Assembly: GCA_020852275.1 (NCBI GenBank)
Contig: JADZBE010000027.1
Location: forward strand, 62,001 to 126,000
Direction: 5' to 3'
DNA: 64,000 nt
Source of the DNA: Phycisphaerales bacterium
GTDB taxonomy: Bacteria > Planctomycetota > Phycisphaerae > UBA1845
Below the pieces are notes generated by a model that ran no database searches, was not told where the DNA came from, and saw nothing but the letters and a program-made list of their open reading frames with translations. Below, one piece after another: positions 29,149 to 38,169 of the stretch (position 1 is its first letter; each line of letters opens with the position of its first letter). The position numbers were made by a program, and so were the translations under genes.

Positions 29149-29280
29149 CGTCATTCCCGCGCAAGCGGGAATCCAGCGGTGTGCCGGCACGCCTTGGATC
29201 GCCGCCTGCGCGCGAGGGGCGCCACTGCTGGCACACCAGTGGCACACGCTGCCCTGGACCCCCGCCTGCGCGCGGGTGAC
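29149..29280. repeat. Family A composite hairpin repeat
   Basis: GTCATTCCCGCGCAAGCGGGAATCCAG, GCCACTGCTGGCACACCAGTGGCACACG, CTGGACCCCCGCCTGCGCGCGGGTGAC. Confidence 0.8.
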
Positions 29281-29450
29281 AGGACAAATCCCCGCTTCCA
29301 AATTCCTGGCAAGACCGGCAATGGTCGGCCCCCGTCCGCCCGCAACGGTTGGTCAGGTCCGCCGCTGCGCGGTAGAAGACACGCTTGGTCGAAGGGTGCG
29401 GCGGCCGGTGGGGTTGCCGCCGCCGCCCAAGTGGCTTTTGGGAGCTGAGC

Positions 29451-31622
29451 ATGAAACTGTCACGTTTTTCACATCGTCGCGCCGCCTTGGCTCATGGCGC
29501 CATCGTCGCGCCATGCCTTGCCGGACTGGTCTCGCTTGCCGGTTGCGCGGCGCCGCAGAAGGGGTTGACCTACCCGCAGGCGCAGCGCGTCGAGCAGGTG
29601 GACGACTATCACGGGGTCAAGGTGGCGGACCCCTACCGCTGGCTGGAGAACCCGGATTCGCCGGAGTCCCGCGCCTGGATCGACGCCGAGAACACGATCA
29701 CCTTCGGCTTCCTCGAAAGCGTGCCGCAGCGCGAGGGCATCCGCAAGCGCCTCACCGAGCTGTGGGACTTCGAGAAGTTCGACGCGCCGTTCATGCTGGC
29801 GGGGCGCTATTTCTACTCGCACAACGACGGACTTCAGAACCAGAACGTGATCTTCGTTCAGGACGGTCTGAAGGGCGAGCCGCGCGTGCTGCTGGATCCC
29901 AACACGCTCTCAAAGGACGGGACGGTCGCGCTTTCCGGGCTGGCGATCAGCGACAACGCCAGGCTGCTGGCGTACGGGCTGGCGTCGGCCGGGTCGGACT
30001 GGCAGGAATGGAAGGTCCGCGACATCGACACGGGGCAGGATCTGCCGGATCACCTGCAATGGGTGAAGTTCTCCGGCGCGAGCTGGACGCTGGACAACGC
30101 GGGCTTCTACTACGCTCGCTACGACGAGCCGAAAGACGGCAACAAGCTGCAGGCCGTCAACAAGTTTCAGAAGCTCTACTACCACAAGGTCGGCGCGCCG
30201 CAGTCCGACGACCTCCTCGTTTATGAGCGCAAGGACCAGCCCGACTGGGGCTTCGGCGGCGCCGTCACGGAAGACGGCAGGTACCTGGTGATCGCGGTTT
30301 CACAGGGCACGGACCCGCGCAACCTCGTCTTCTACAAGGACCTCGCCCAGCCCGCCGCGCCGGTCGTCGAGCTGATCAGCACGTTCGAGGCCGACTACGA
30401 AGTCGTCGGCAACGAGGGCACGACGTTCTGGGTCAAGACGGATTACAACGCTCCGCGCAAGCGCATCGTCGCCATCGACGTCACCAAGCCCGCCAAGGAG
30501 AACTGGAAGGAGATCATCCCCGAGGACAAGGCCACGCTGCAGGGCGTCAGCGTGGTGAACGACCAGTTCGTCTGCAACTACCTGAAGGACGCTTACAGCC
30601 AGGTGAAGGTTTTCGGTCTGACCGGGCAGTTCGTGCGCGAGGTGGCGTTCCCGGGATTGGGCAGCGTCGGCGGGTTCGGCGGGAAGCGCAAGTACACGGA
30701 GACGTTCTACTCCTTCACGAGCTTTACCGCGCCGACGACCATCTTCCGTTACGACCTGACGGCCGGGAAGAGCGAGCTGTTCAAGGAACCGAAAGTCCGG
30801 TTCAACGCCGCGGACTACGAGACGCGGCAGGTGTTCTACCCGAGCAAGGACGGCACGCGCGTCCCCATGTTCATCACGTACAAGAAGGGTCTGAAGCTCA
30901 ACGGGAAGAACCCGACCGTGCTGTACGGATACGGCGGCTTCAACATCCCCGTGACGCCGGCATTCTCGGTGGCCAACCTGGTGTGGATGGAAATGGGCGG
31001 CGTGTACGCGTCGGCCAATCTGCGGGGCGGGGGCGAGTACGGCAAGGAGTGGCACGACGCAGGGCGGCTGGGCAACAAGCAGAACGTCTTCGACGATTTC
31101 ATCGCCGCGGCGGAATGGCTGATCAAGAACAAGTACACGTCGCGCGACAAGCTGGCGATCCTGGGCGGCAGCAACGGCGGACTGCTGGTGGGCGCGTGTA
31201 CGACCCAGCGACCCGATCTGTTCGGGGCGTGCCTGCCCGCAGTGGGCGTGATGGACATGCTCCGCTTCCACAAGTTCACCATCGGGTGGGCCTGGACCAG
31301 CGACTACGGCTCGCCCGACGACCCCAAGGCGTTCCAGTGGCTTTCCAAGTATTCGCCGTATCACACGATCAAGTCGGGCACGGCCTACCCGGCGACGATG
31401 ATCACCACCGCAGATCACGACGATCGCGTCGTCCCGGCGCACAGCTTCAAGTACGCGGCGGCGCTGCAGGCCGCGCAGGGCGGCGCGGAGCCGATCCTCA
31501 TCCGCATCGAGACGCAGGCGGGGCACGGCGCGGGCAAGCCGACGTCCAAGCGCATCGAAGAGGCCGCCGACCGCTGGGCGTTTCTCGTGAAGACGCTGGA
31601 CATGAGCGTGAAGATGGATTGA
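29451..31622 (+). CDS. Prolyl oligopeptidase family serine peptidase, lipoprotein-like
   Basis: YPQAQRVEQVDDYHGVKVADPYRWLENPDSPESRAWIDAEN; DKLAILGGSNGGLLVGACTTQRPDLFGACLP; LIRIETQAGHGAGKPTSKRIEEAADRWAFL. Confidence 0.93.
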   Translation: MKLSRFSHRRAALAHGAIVAPCLAGLVSLAGCAAPQKGLTYPQAQRVEQVDDYHGVKVADPYRWLENPDSPESRAWIDAENTITFGFLESVPQREGIRKRLTELWDFEKFDAPFMLAGRYFYSHNDGLQNQNVIFVQDGLKGEPRVLLDPNTLSKDGTVALSGLAISDNARLLAYGLASAGSDWQEWKVRDIDTGQDLPDHLQWVKFSGASWTLDNAGFYYARYDEPKDGNKLQAVNKFQKLYYHKVGAPQSDDLLVYERKDQPDWGFGGAVTEDGRYLVIAVSQGTDPRNLVFYKDLAQPAAPVVELISTFEADYEVVGNEGTTFWVKTDYNAPRKRIVAIDVTKPAKENWKEIIPEDKATLQGVSVVNDQFVCNYLKDAYSQVKVFGLTGQFVREVAFPGLGSVGGFGGKRKYTETFYSFTSFTAPTTIFRYDLTAGKSELFKEPKVRFNAADYETRQVFYPSKDGTRVPMFITYKKGLKLNGKNPTVLYGYGGFNIPVTPAFSVANLVWMEMGGVYASANLRGGGEYGKEWHDAGRLGNKQNVFDDFIAAAEWLIKNKYTSRDKLAILGGSNGGLLVGACTTQRPDLFGACLPAVGVMDMLRFHKFTIGWAWTSDYGSPDDPKAFQWLSKYSPYHTIKSGTAYPATMITTADHDDRVVPAHSFKYAAALQAAQGGAEPILIRIETQAGHGAGKPTSKRIEEAADRWAFLVKTLDMSVKMD

Positions 31623-31698
31623 CCGGTGGGGTGGCGGGAACGGTCGCCCTCCCCGCCAAGCTGCTGCTTGACCCAGCTTGGAGAAGGTCGCTTGGCTT

Positions 31699-31767
31699 GC
31701 GTAGGGCGGGCTGTGCCCGCCATGGATGATCCCGAAGGGCCGTCGGAGGTCATAGCCCGCCCTACGC
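31699..31767. repeat. Inverted repeat with 14-bp arms
   Basis: GCGTAGGGCGGGCT (31699-31712) and AGCCCGCCCTACGC (31754-31767). Confidence 0.85.
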
Positions 31768-31808
31768 GAGGCCACGCCACAGGCGAACCCCCAGGGATCG
31801 GCGTGACG

Positions 31809-32777
31809 ATGGCGCAGCGCTGGGCGATCGACGCGCCCGCCAAACTCAACCTGACGCTGCACGTGGCCGGTCGCCGCAGTGACGGATACCACGAGCTGCG
31901 CTCGCTCGTGTGCGGCGTGACGCTGGCGGATCGGCTCGTGGCTTCGCCCGCGGCCATGAACGCCACGACGGTTGCGTGCAACCACGCGAGCATCCCGCTC
32001 GAAACCAATCTCGCATACCTGGCGGTGCAGCGGCTGCGCGCGAAAACGGGGTGTCGCGAAGGACTTCACCTTGAACTGACGAAGCGCATCCCGCTCGGCG
32101 GCGGCATGGGGGGGGGCAGCAGCGACGCCGCGGCGTCCCTCCTGCTTGCCCGAAGAGCATGGGACCTGCACCTCACTGACGAACAGTTGGCGGAGGTCGG
32201 GGCGGAAGTCGGATCGGACGTGCCGCTGTTCTTCTACATGCCGTCGGCGGTCATCACGGGGCGCGGGGAGCAGGCTGCATCCGTGCGGATGAACTGGAGC
32301 GGCTGGTTTGTGCTGGTTCACGGCGGGGTGAACGTCTCCACGGCGGACGTGTATCGGCGGTGGTCGCAGTCCGGGTCGGGCCAACTCCAGCCTGACCGCA
32401 CCGATGAAGCCCTCCGCGCGACCTCGGCTCGCGAGCTATGCGCGTGTCTGCACAACGATCTGACCGAGGCCGTGTTCGCCGTGGCCCCCGCCGTCCAGAG
32501 TTTGCACGCAGCGATAACACAGTCTTTCAGGAACCGCGGCTTCGGAGAGAAACCCTCGCTTCCTCACGGTCGTGGCTCAGTTGTGCAACAGCGTCCAACC
32601 ACGGCGGCGCCTCCGCCGTTTCACCTGACCGGCGCCGGCTCGACGTTCTTCGCCCCGCTGGACACGGAGGCGGAGGCGGGGGAATTGGCACGTCGCATTG
32701 GGGACGCTAAGCTTAAAGCACGAGTGGAGGTCGTCCGGTTCTTGCCCTCCGCTTTGGTGGTTGAACCGCAAACCTAG
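31809..32777 (+). CDS. ispE: 4-diphosphocytidyl-2-C-methyl-D-erythritol kinase
   Basis: APAKLNLTLHVAGRRSDGYHELRSLVCGVTLAD; IPLGGGMGGGSSDAAASLL; HLTGAGSTFFAPLDTE. Confidence 0.92.
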   Translation: MAQRWAIDAPAKLNLTLHVAGRRSDGYHELRSLVCGVTLADRLVASPAAMNATTVACNHASIPLETNLAYLAVQRLRAKTGCREGLHLELTKRIPLGGGMGGGSSDAAASLLLARRAWDLHLTDEQLAEVGAEVGSDVPLFFYMPSAVITGRGEQAASVRMNWSGWFVLVHGGVNVSTADVYRRWSQSGSGQLQPDRTDEALRATSARELCACLHNDLTEAVFAVAPAVQSLHAAITQSFRNRGFGEKPSLPHGRGSVVQQRPTTAAPPPFHLTGAGSTFFAPLDTEAEAGELARRIGDAKLKARVEVVRFLPSALVVEPQT

Positions 32778-32794
32778 CATTCAGGAGCAGCGAC

Positions 32795-33697
32795 ATGGAG
32801 ATCACCGAAGTCGGCGTCCGCATCGTGGAACGGTCGGAGGACCGCCTCAAGGCCGTCTGCACGATGACCATCGACGATTGCTTCGTCGTCCGCGACATCA
32901 AGGTGGTGGAAGGACAGCACGGACTTTTCGTGGCGATGCCGTCGCGGAAGCGGACCAGCCGCTGCCCCCAGTGCGGGCATAAGAATGAGATTCGCGCCCG
33001 GTTCTGCGGCGAGTGCAGCGCCAAGCAACCTCCCCCGCCGCCTGCCAGGCCCCAGAACGGCGAGAAGACGACCTCCCACACCGACATCGCCCACCCGATC
33101 AACACCGAGTGCCGCGAGATGATTCAGGAGGTGATCCTGGAGGCTTACCAGGAAGAGCTGGCCGAATACTTGGCCGAGCAGGGTCAGGAGGGGGCAGCGG
33201 GCGCCGTCGAGTCGGAAGAAACGGCCTGCGCGGGGGCCTGCGCATGCAGTGGACACGAGAGTGAATTTGGCTTCGAAGCGGATGGGGATGAACGGATGGA
33301 GGCGCCCCTCGTCGAGATGGAAGCGCCGAAGGCCCAGTTCGCGCAGGCGCGGACCGAGCCTGCCGGGCCTCGTCAGAACGACCGTCCGCAGCGCCGGGAT
33401 GCGCAGCCGCGTCGGGATGTTGACCAGCGGAGGGATTCCGAGCAACCCAGACGTGATTCGGAAACGCGAAGGGATTCGGAGCCGCGGCGCGAGCGGTCGA
33501 GGGAAACCGTGCCCCAAGGCCGCGAAACTTCGAGGGATGATCAGCGGCAGGATTCACGTCCGCCGCGAAGCGAGCCTGCGCCGCAGAAGCCCGCCCCTCC
33601 GGCGAGGCCGGAGCGGGAGCCGGCGCCCGTCCGCGCGCCGCAGCCGGTGCCGGTGGCGGACTCTTCGGACGAAGGTTTCGGCGCCGGGATTCTGTGA
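32795..33697 (+). CDS. spoVG: SpoVG-family protein with embedded zinc ribbon and Arg/Asp-rich repeat tail
   Basis: MEITEVGVRIVERSEDRLKAVCTMTIDDCFVVRDIKVVEGQHGLFVAMPSRK then CPQCGHKNEIRARFCGECSAK then TDIAHPINTECREMIQEVILEAYQEEL; RRDSEQPRRDSETRRDSEPRRE tail. Confidence 0.85.
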   Translation: MEITEVGVRIVERSEDRLKAVCTMTIDDCFVVRDIKVVEGQHGLFVAMPSRKRTSRCPQCGHKNEIRARFCGECSAKQPPPPPARPQNGEKTTSHTDIAHPINTECREMIQEVILEAYQEELAEYLAEQGQEGAAGAVESEETACAGACACSGHESEFGFEADGDERMEAPLVEMEAPKAQFAQARTEPAGPRQNDRPQRRDAQPRRDVDQRRDSEQPRRDSETRRDSEPRRERSRETVPQGRETSRDDQRQDSRPPRSEPAPQKPAPPARPEREPAPVRAPQPVPVADSSDEGFGAGIL

Positions 33698-33888
33698 GGC
33701 GGCGAGTGGCTTCGCTTCCATTTCGGGGACACAGAGCATAACAGCCTTGGCGGGTGGCACGGGTCCGCAGCAGCGGACCCATGGTGTTGTTGCGAACGAT
33801 CTGAATAGGGCATGACGCGAAGTTCAGGAGGTAATCCTCCCTGCCTGCCTTCGTGGGCGGGAATCCAGCGACGGTGCAGGAGGGAACA

Positions 33889-35565
33889 GTGAGTCGAGAA
33901 CTTACGTTCCCCGCCAATCTGGAGCGGGATTTCCCCGCGGTCGCGCCGCGCGTGCTGATTGTCGGTCTGGACGGCGCCACGTTCGACGTGCTGTCGCCGC
34001 TCATGGCCGACGGGCACATGCCCCGGCTGAAGTCGGCAGTGGACGGCGGCGCCTGGGGACCGCTGACTTCGACCACGCCGCCGATCACGCCGTCCGCATG
34101 GACCACGTTTCTCACCGGCAAGCATCCCGGGCTGCACCGCATCCTCGACTTCGAGGGCTACGACGTTGAAACGGGACTGCTGCGCTTCAACAGTGCGCGG
34201 TCGATCCGCGACACGCGCAACCTCTGGAGCATCCTCGGCGAACGCGGGCTCCGCGTGGGAAGCATCAACGTCCCCCTGACCTATCCGCCGCAGCAGGTCA
34301 ACGGCTTCATGATCTCAGGCTTCGACGCGCCTGGTCCGCGGTCGCAGTTCGCGTGGCCGCCTTCGCTGCGCGAGCCGATCCTGCAGCGCTGGTCCGATCC
34401 GACGTTTGGCAAGAACTGGCGGCGCAGGCTGCTGGGGGGACTGCCGCTGTTCCGCGAGAACGTCGCCTACATGGTGCGCAGCTTCCATCAGGGAGCGGAG
34501 ATGACGCGCTGGTGCGGCGACGAGTTCGGCTGGGACGTGCTCATGGTCGTGCTGAAGCTCGTGGACAACCTGCAGCACAAGACGTGGAAGCACATCGACC
34601 CGCGCTGGCGGGACCGGGACCCGGCGCGGCGCAACGTTGTTGTGCGGGCCTTCGAGGAGCTGGACCGGGCCATCGGCGACCTGCTCGACTACGCCCGCCA
34701 GCACGACGCGGTCGTGGTGATGGTCAGCGATCACGGGCACGGCAGCCTGGAAGGCAAGGTGTATCCCAACCGCCTGCTGGCCGACTGGGGCTACCTGAAG
34801 CTCCGCGGTCCGCTGCACCGGGCGGCGCGCGAGGCGCGACGCAAGCTTGGGCTTGGCGGGAACTCGACGCCCGCTGGAGGGGGACAGGTCGAGCAGCATC
34901 TGCCGGTGGATTTGTCGCAATCTCGGGCGTGCGTGATGCACGCGGGCATGGCCGGCTTCCTTTACATCAATCTCAAGGGTCGCCAGCCGGGCGGAATCGT
35001 CGAGCCGGGCGAGTACGAGTCGCTTCGCGGCGAACTGCGCAAGCGGCTGCTGGCGGTGCGGATGACCGATCCGCAAGGGCGTGAGTTTCAGCTTTTTCCC
35101 GCCGTGCACAGGCCGGAGGATCTTTACGGCTGCACGCGCGAGGCGGAGCCGTGGCTGCCGGACCTGATGCTGATTCAACACGACTCGCTTTCCGTCGCGC
35201 GACGGCTGCGCGGGCGCAAAGTCGTGGACTGGCTGCCGTACCGCAAGCTCGAAGGCACACACCGCTTCAACGGCATCTTCATCGCCTGCGGTCCGGGGGT
35301 CGCCCGCGGACGGCGCGTATCGGCGCACATCGTGGATTGCGCGCCGACGATCCTGGCGATGTGCGGGCTGAAGATTCCGCAAGACATGCAAGGTCGCGTC
35401 ATCCTGGACGCCTTCGAGCAGCCGCCCCGCGTCGAGCCGGCGTCCGTCGCCGCGTCAGGCAGCGCGATCACGGCGGATCGTGCGCCCACGCCGGATCACG
35501 GTTACGACGAACGTGAGCTTGCGGTCATCACGGATCGACTGGCGGACCTTGGTTATCTGGAATAG
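33889..35565 (+). CDS. Alkaline phosphatase superfamily / type I phosphodiesterase-like protein
   Basis: GTG start after AGGAGGGAAC; RVLIVGLDGATFDVLSPLMADGHMPRLKSAVDGGAWGPLTSTTPPITPSAWTTFLTGKHPG; VVVMVSDHGHGSLEGKVYPN. Confidence 0.88.
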   Translation: MSRELTFPANLERDFPAVAPRVLIVGLDGATFDVLSPLMADGHMPRLKSAVDGGAWGPLTSTTPPITPSAWTTFLTGKHPGLHRILDFEGYDVETGLLRFNSARSIRDTRNLWSILGERGLRVGSINVPLTYPPQQVNGFMISGFDAPGPRSQFAWPPSLREPILQRWSDPTFGKNWRRRLLGGLPLFRENVAYMVRSFHQGAEMTRWCGDEFGWDVLMVVLKLVDNLQHKTWKHIDPRWRDRDPARRNVVVRAFEELDRAIGDLLDYARQHDAVVVMVSDHGHGSLEGKVYPNRLLADWGYLKLRGPLHRAAREARRKLGLGGNSTPAGGGQVEQHLPVDLSQSRACVMHAGMAGFLYINLKGRQPGGIVEPGEYESLRGELRKRLLAVRMTDPQGREFQLFPAVHRPEDLYGCTREAEPWLPDLMLIQHDSLSVARRLRGRKVVDWLPYRKLEGTHRFNGIFIACGPGVARGRRVSAHIVDCAPTILAMCGLKIPQDMQGRVILDAFEQPPRVEPASVAASGSAITADRAPTPDHGYDERELAVITDRLADLGYLE

Positions 35566-36964
35566 GCGCGGCCGTCTCGTCGCTCGCCTCCAGAAGTTTC
35601 TTGACCGCCTCCGGTGGATCCTTCTTCAACGCGTCGTGCCAGTAGTACCGCGCGATCACGCGCCAGAAGTTCGGGTTCTTCACGTCGAAGTAGTTGTGCA
35701 GCAGCTTGTACTGCCCGGTTGAGCTTTCCATGTACACGGCCGGCGTCTGGTGGACGCCCAGGCGCTTGGCCTCCTTGATGTCCTCCTGCACGCGCTGGGC
35801 CACTTCCTCGGAGTTCATCTCGCCCAGGAAGAGGTCTTCGTCGAGCTTGAGGCGCCGGGCGAACTGGCGGACGCCCTGCTCGTTGTCCAGCACCGCGAGC
35901 TTCCCCTGGTTGGCGAACATCCAGTCGTGCGCTTCCCAGAACTTCTCCGCGCCCTGGAGGCGCGCCGCTTCCGCCGCGAAGGCCGCGTCACAGGCATGGG
36001 GGTGCGCGTTGGTGGTCACCTGGTTGCACTTCGTGCAGAGGGGGTAGTGCTTGAAAGTAAGCTGGACGTAGCCGTCGAAGAGCGGCTCGACGATGCTCGT
36101 GATGGCCTGCGCCGCCTGTGCGCACTGCGGACATTCGAAATCGCTGAAGATCACCAGCCGCACGGGCTTCTGCCCGGTCTTGGTGCGCTGCGGGTCATCC
36201 GGTCGCAGGTTGATGGCGACGCCTTCGCGCCGGAACCAGTTGTCCATCGCGGCCTTGCCGTCGTTGCGGTAAGTCTCCGCGATCTTGCGGTACTCGTCGC
36301 GCTCGCGCTCGAGGCGCTTGTAGTTGACCAGCAGTGCGGGATGGATCATGGAGCCGCTCTGGAAGGCATACACCAGCAGCATGGCCGCCAACGTGAGGGC
36401 GAGGACGCGCCAGGATGGATGGGGCAATTCGGCAGTGGTCGCGCGTTCGCCGAGATTCTGCGCCGCCGTTGCGGGCGCTCGCCGAGGCCACATCCACAGG
36501 AGCGCGACGAACAGCAGCACGTTGAGCACGTGGGTAGCGAGGCACTGCGTACACCAGGCGTCGATCTGTGTCGCCATGATGTAGATGAAGAACGCGGACG
36601 CGCACAGGCCAAGTCCGTTGAGCAGCATCGCCGGCAGGTGCAGCCAGCGGCGCGAGCGCGACGGTCTGCCCACGCCGATCAGCCACACCGCAAGCATCGA
36701 GTAGTACGCCCATCCCAGCATGGATACGGGGAGGCGCTGGGCGTCGGGCTTGTCGCCCTCCTTGGCAAACGGCAAGACGGCCCAGCGGCTTTGCGTGACT
36801 TTGCGGCAGTCGAGGGCGCTCTGCTCGCTCTCCGCGGAGCAGCCGAGGCTGAGGAAGCCGACGGGGGCTTTGCCGGTCATGTGCTCGGAGTAGAGGTTGA
36901 AGCTGATGAGCGCGGCCAGCAGGGCGACGGCGACGGCGGCGATCTGGAGGAGGGTCCATTTCAT
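35528..36964 (-). CDS. VKOR-DsbA-like fusion (vitamin K epoxide reductase plus thioredoxin-fold disulfide oxidoreductase)
   Basis: VKOR-type Cys pair DAWCTQCLATHVLN with TM helices; C-terminal VRLVIFSDFECPQCAQAAQAI CxxC thioredoxin fold and GVHQTPAVYM cis-Pro region. Confidence 0.87.
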   Translation of the reverse strand: MKWTLLQIAAVAVALLAALISFNLYSEHMTGKAPVGFLSLGCSAESEQSALDCRKVTQSRWAVLPFAKEGDKPDAQRLPVSMLGWAYYSMLAVWLIGVGRPSRSRRWLHLPAMLLNGLGLCASAFFIYIMATQIDAWCTQCLATHVLNVLLFVALLWMWPRRAPATAAQNLGERATTAELPHPSWRVLALTLAAMLLVYAFQSGSMIHPALLVNYKRLERERDEYRKIAETYRNDGKAAMDNWFRREGVAINLRPDDPQRTKTGQKPVRLVIFSDFECPQCAQAAQAITSIVEPLFDGYVQLTFKHYPLCTKCNQVTTNAHPHACDAAFAAEAARLQGAEKFWEAHDWMFANQGKLAVLDNEQGVRQFARRLKLDEDLFLGEMNSEEVAQRVQEDIKEAKRLGVHQTPAVYMESSTGQYKLLHNYFDVKNPNFWRVIARYYWHDALKKDPPEAVKKLLEASDETAAPIPDNQGPPVDP

Positions 36965-37028
36965 GCGGAGGAACTCGAGTACTGGATGATGAAGCTGTAT
37001 TCGTGAATGGCTTATCGTTACCTGTCGG

Positions 37029-37116
37029 ATGCCGGCTCTGAGAGCCGGCAGACCGGTGGCAGCTCGGAGAGCTGCCCCACCTGTCGAAGAGCTGCCCCAC
37101 CCGGCAGCTCAGAGAG
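37029..37116 (-). repeat. Double-hairpin repeat, family B (inverted orientation)
   Basis: TGCCGGCTCTGAGAGCCGGCAGACCGGTGGCAGCTCGGAGAGCTGCCCCACC. Confidence 0.85.
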
Positions 37117-37209
37117 ATGCCCTTCCGTGCGGCATTGTTCACGAATCCGGGGCGCGCGGCAATGCTCGATTTGTTGCCTTGCGTGTCGCGGCTTTGTAAC
37201 TTGGGGGTC

Positions 37210-37944
37210 ATGTCGCGTGAGCCTGTTCGGGACCCTGCCATGCCGACGGGAGCGGCGCGTGTGCTGCTGGTGGACGATGACGCCGCCGTGCATCAGGTGC
37301 TGCGCGACGGTCTGCCTGCGCGCGAGTTCGACCTTCACCGGGCCTCGACGCTCGCCGAAGCGCGGCGCCTGCTGAACCAGACGGCGTGGGACCTCGTCGT
37401 GCTTGACCTCCGTCTCCCCGACGGTAGCGGGCTTTCGCTGGCGCGGGAGATGCGCCAGGCCGGCAGCACGCTGCCCATTCTCATGCTGACCGTCTCCAGC
37501 GGGCTGGAGGATCGCGTCGAGGGTCTGGATCTTGGCGCGGACGATTACCTCGGCAAGCCGTTCGCGGTGGAGGAGTTGACCGCGCGGCTGCACGCGCTGT
37601 TGCGCCGGTCGCGCGGCTCGCACCCGGGCGTGCTGCGGTTCCTCGACATCGAGCTGGACCTGGTGAAGCGCGTGCTTCGGCGCGGAAAGCTCAGCGCCGA
37701 GCTGTCCAGCCGCGAGGCGGAGCTGATGGCGTACTTGATGCGCCATCCGCGCGAAGTGCTGGACCGGCGCCGCATCGTAGCGGACGTCTGGAACGACCCG
37801 ACTGAAGAGGGCAGCAACGTCCTGAACGTGTATATCAACTATCTGCGCAACAAGGTGGAAGGAGGCCTGTACCCGCGCGTGATTCACACGCTTCGCGGCG
37901 TGGGGTATCTCCTCTCGGACCGCGTCCCGGAAGGAACGGAGTGA
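37210..37944 (+). CDS. OmpR/PhoB-family response regulator
   Basis: ARVLLVDDDAAVHQVLRDGL, DLVVLDLRLPDGSGL, GADDYLGKPFAVEEL; winged-helix ELSSREAELMAYLMRHPREVLDRRRIVADVW...NVYINYLRNKVE. Confidence 0.92.
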   Translation: MSREPVRDPAMPTGAARVLLVDDDAAVHQVLRDGLPAREFDLHRASTLAEARRLLNQTAWDLVVLDLRLPDGSGLSLAREMRQAGSTLPILMLTVSSGLEDRVEGLDLGADDYLGKPFAVEELTARLHALLRRSRGSHPGVLRFLDIELDLVKRVLRRGKLSAELSSREAELMAYLMRHPREVLDRRRIVADVWNDPTEEGSNVLNVYINYLRNKVEGGLYPRVIHTLRGVGYLLSDRVPEGTE

Positions 37945-37950
37945 GCATGA

Positions 37951-38049
37951 GGTGGGGCAGCTTTCCGAGCTGCCTCCGGTCTGCCGGCTCTCCGACGGGT
38001 GGGGTAGCTTTCCGAGCTGCCTCCGGACTGCCGGCTCTCCGAGCCGGCA
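37951..38049 (+). repeat. Double-hairpin repeat, family B, two tandem copies
   Basis: GGTGGGGCAGCTTTCCGAGCTGCCTCCGGTCTGCCGGCTCTCCGACGGGTGGGGTAGCTTTCCGAGCTGCCTCCGGACTGCCGGCTCTCCGAGCCGGCA. Confidence 0.85.
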
Positions 38050-38169
38050 ATTGCCGATGAATGAAAAGAAGGAGTCCCGAGGCTCGCCGGGTAGAACCGC
38101 TCCGTTACGGTCGCGGCTCGAATAAGGCGCCGCATCCATGAGACGCTGCCCTCATGAAGTGAACCAATC

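Noticed and set aside
30300-32384. 694-aa minus-strand ORF
   Set aside because: Antisense of the prolyl oligopeptidase and ispE genes.
36195-37241. 348-aa minus ORF
   Set aside because: Out-of-frame with the VKOR-DsbA gene and reads through a family B repeat.
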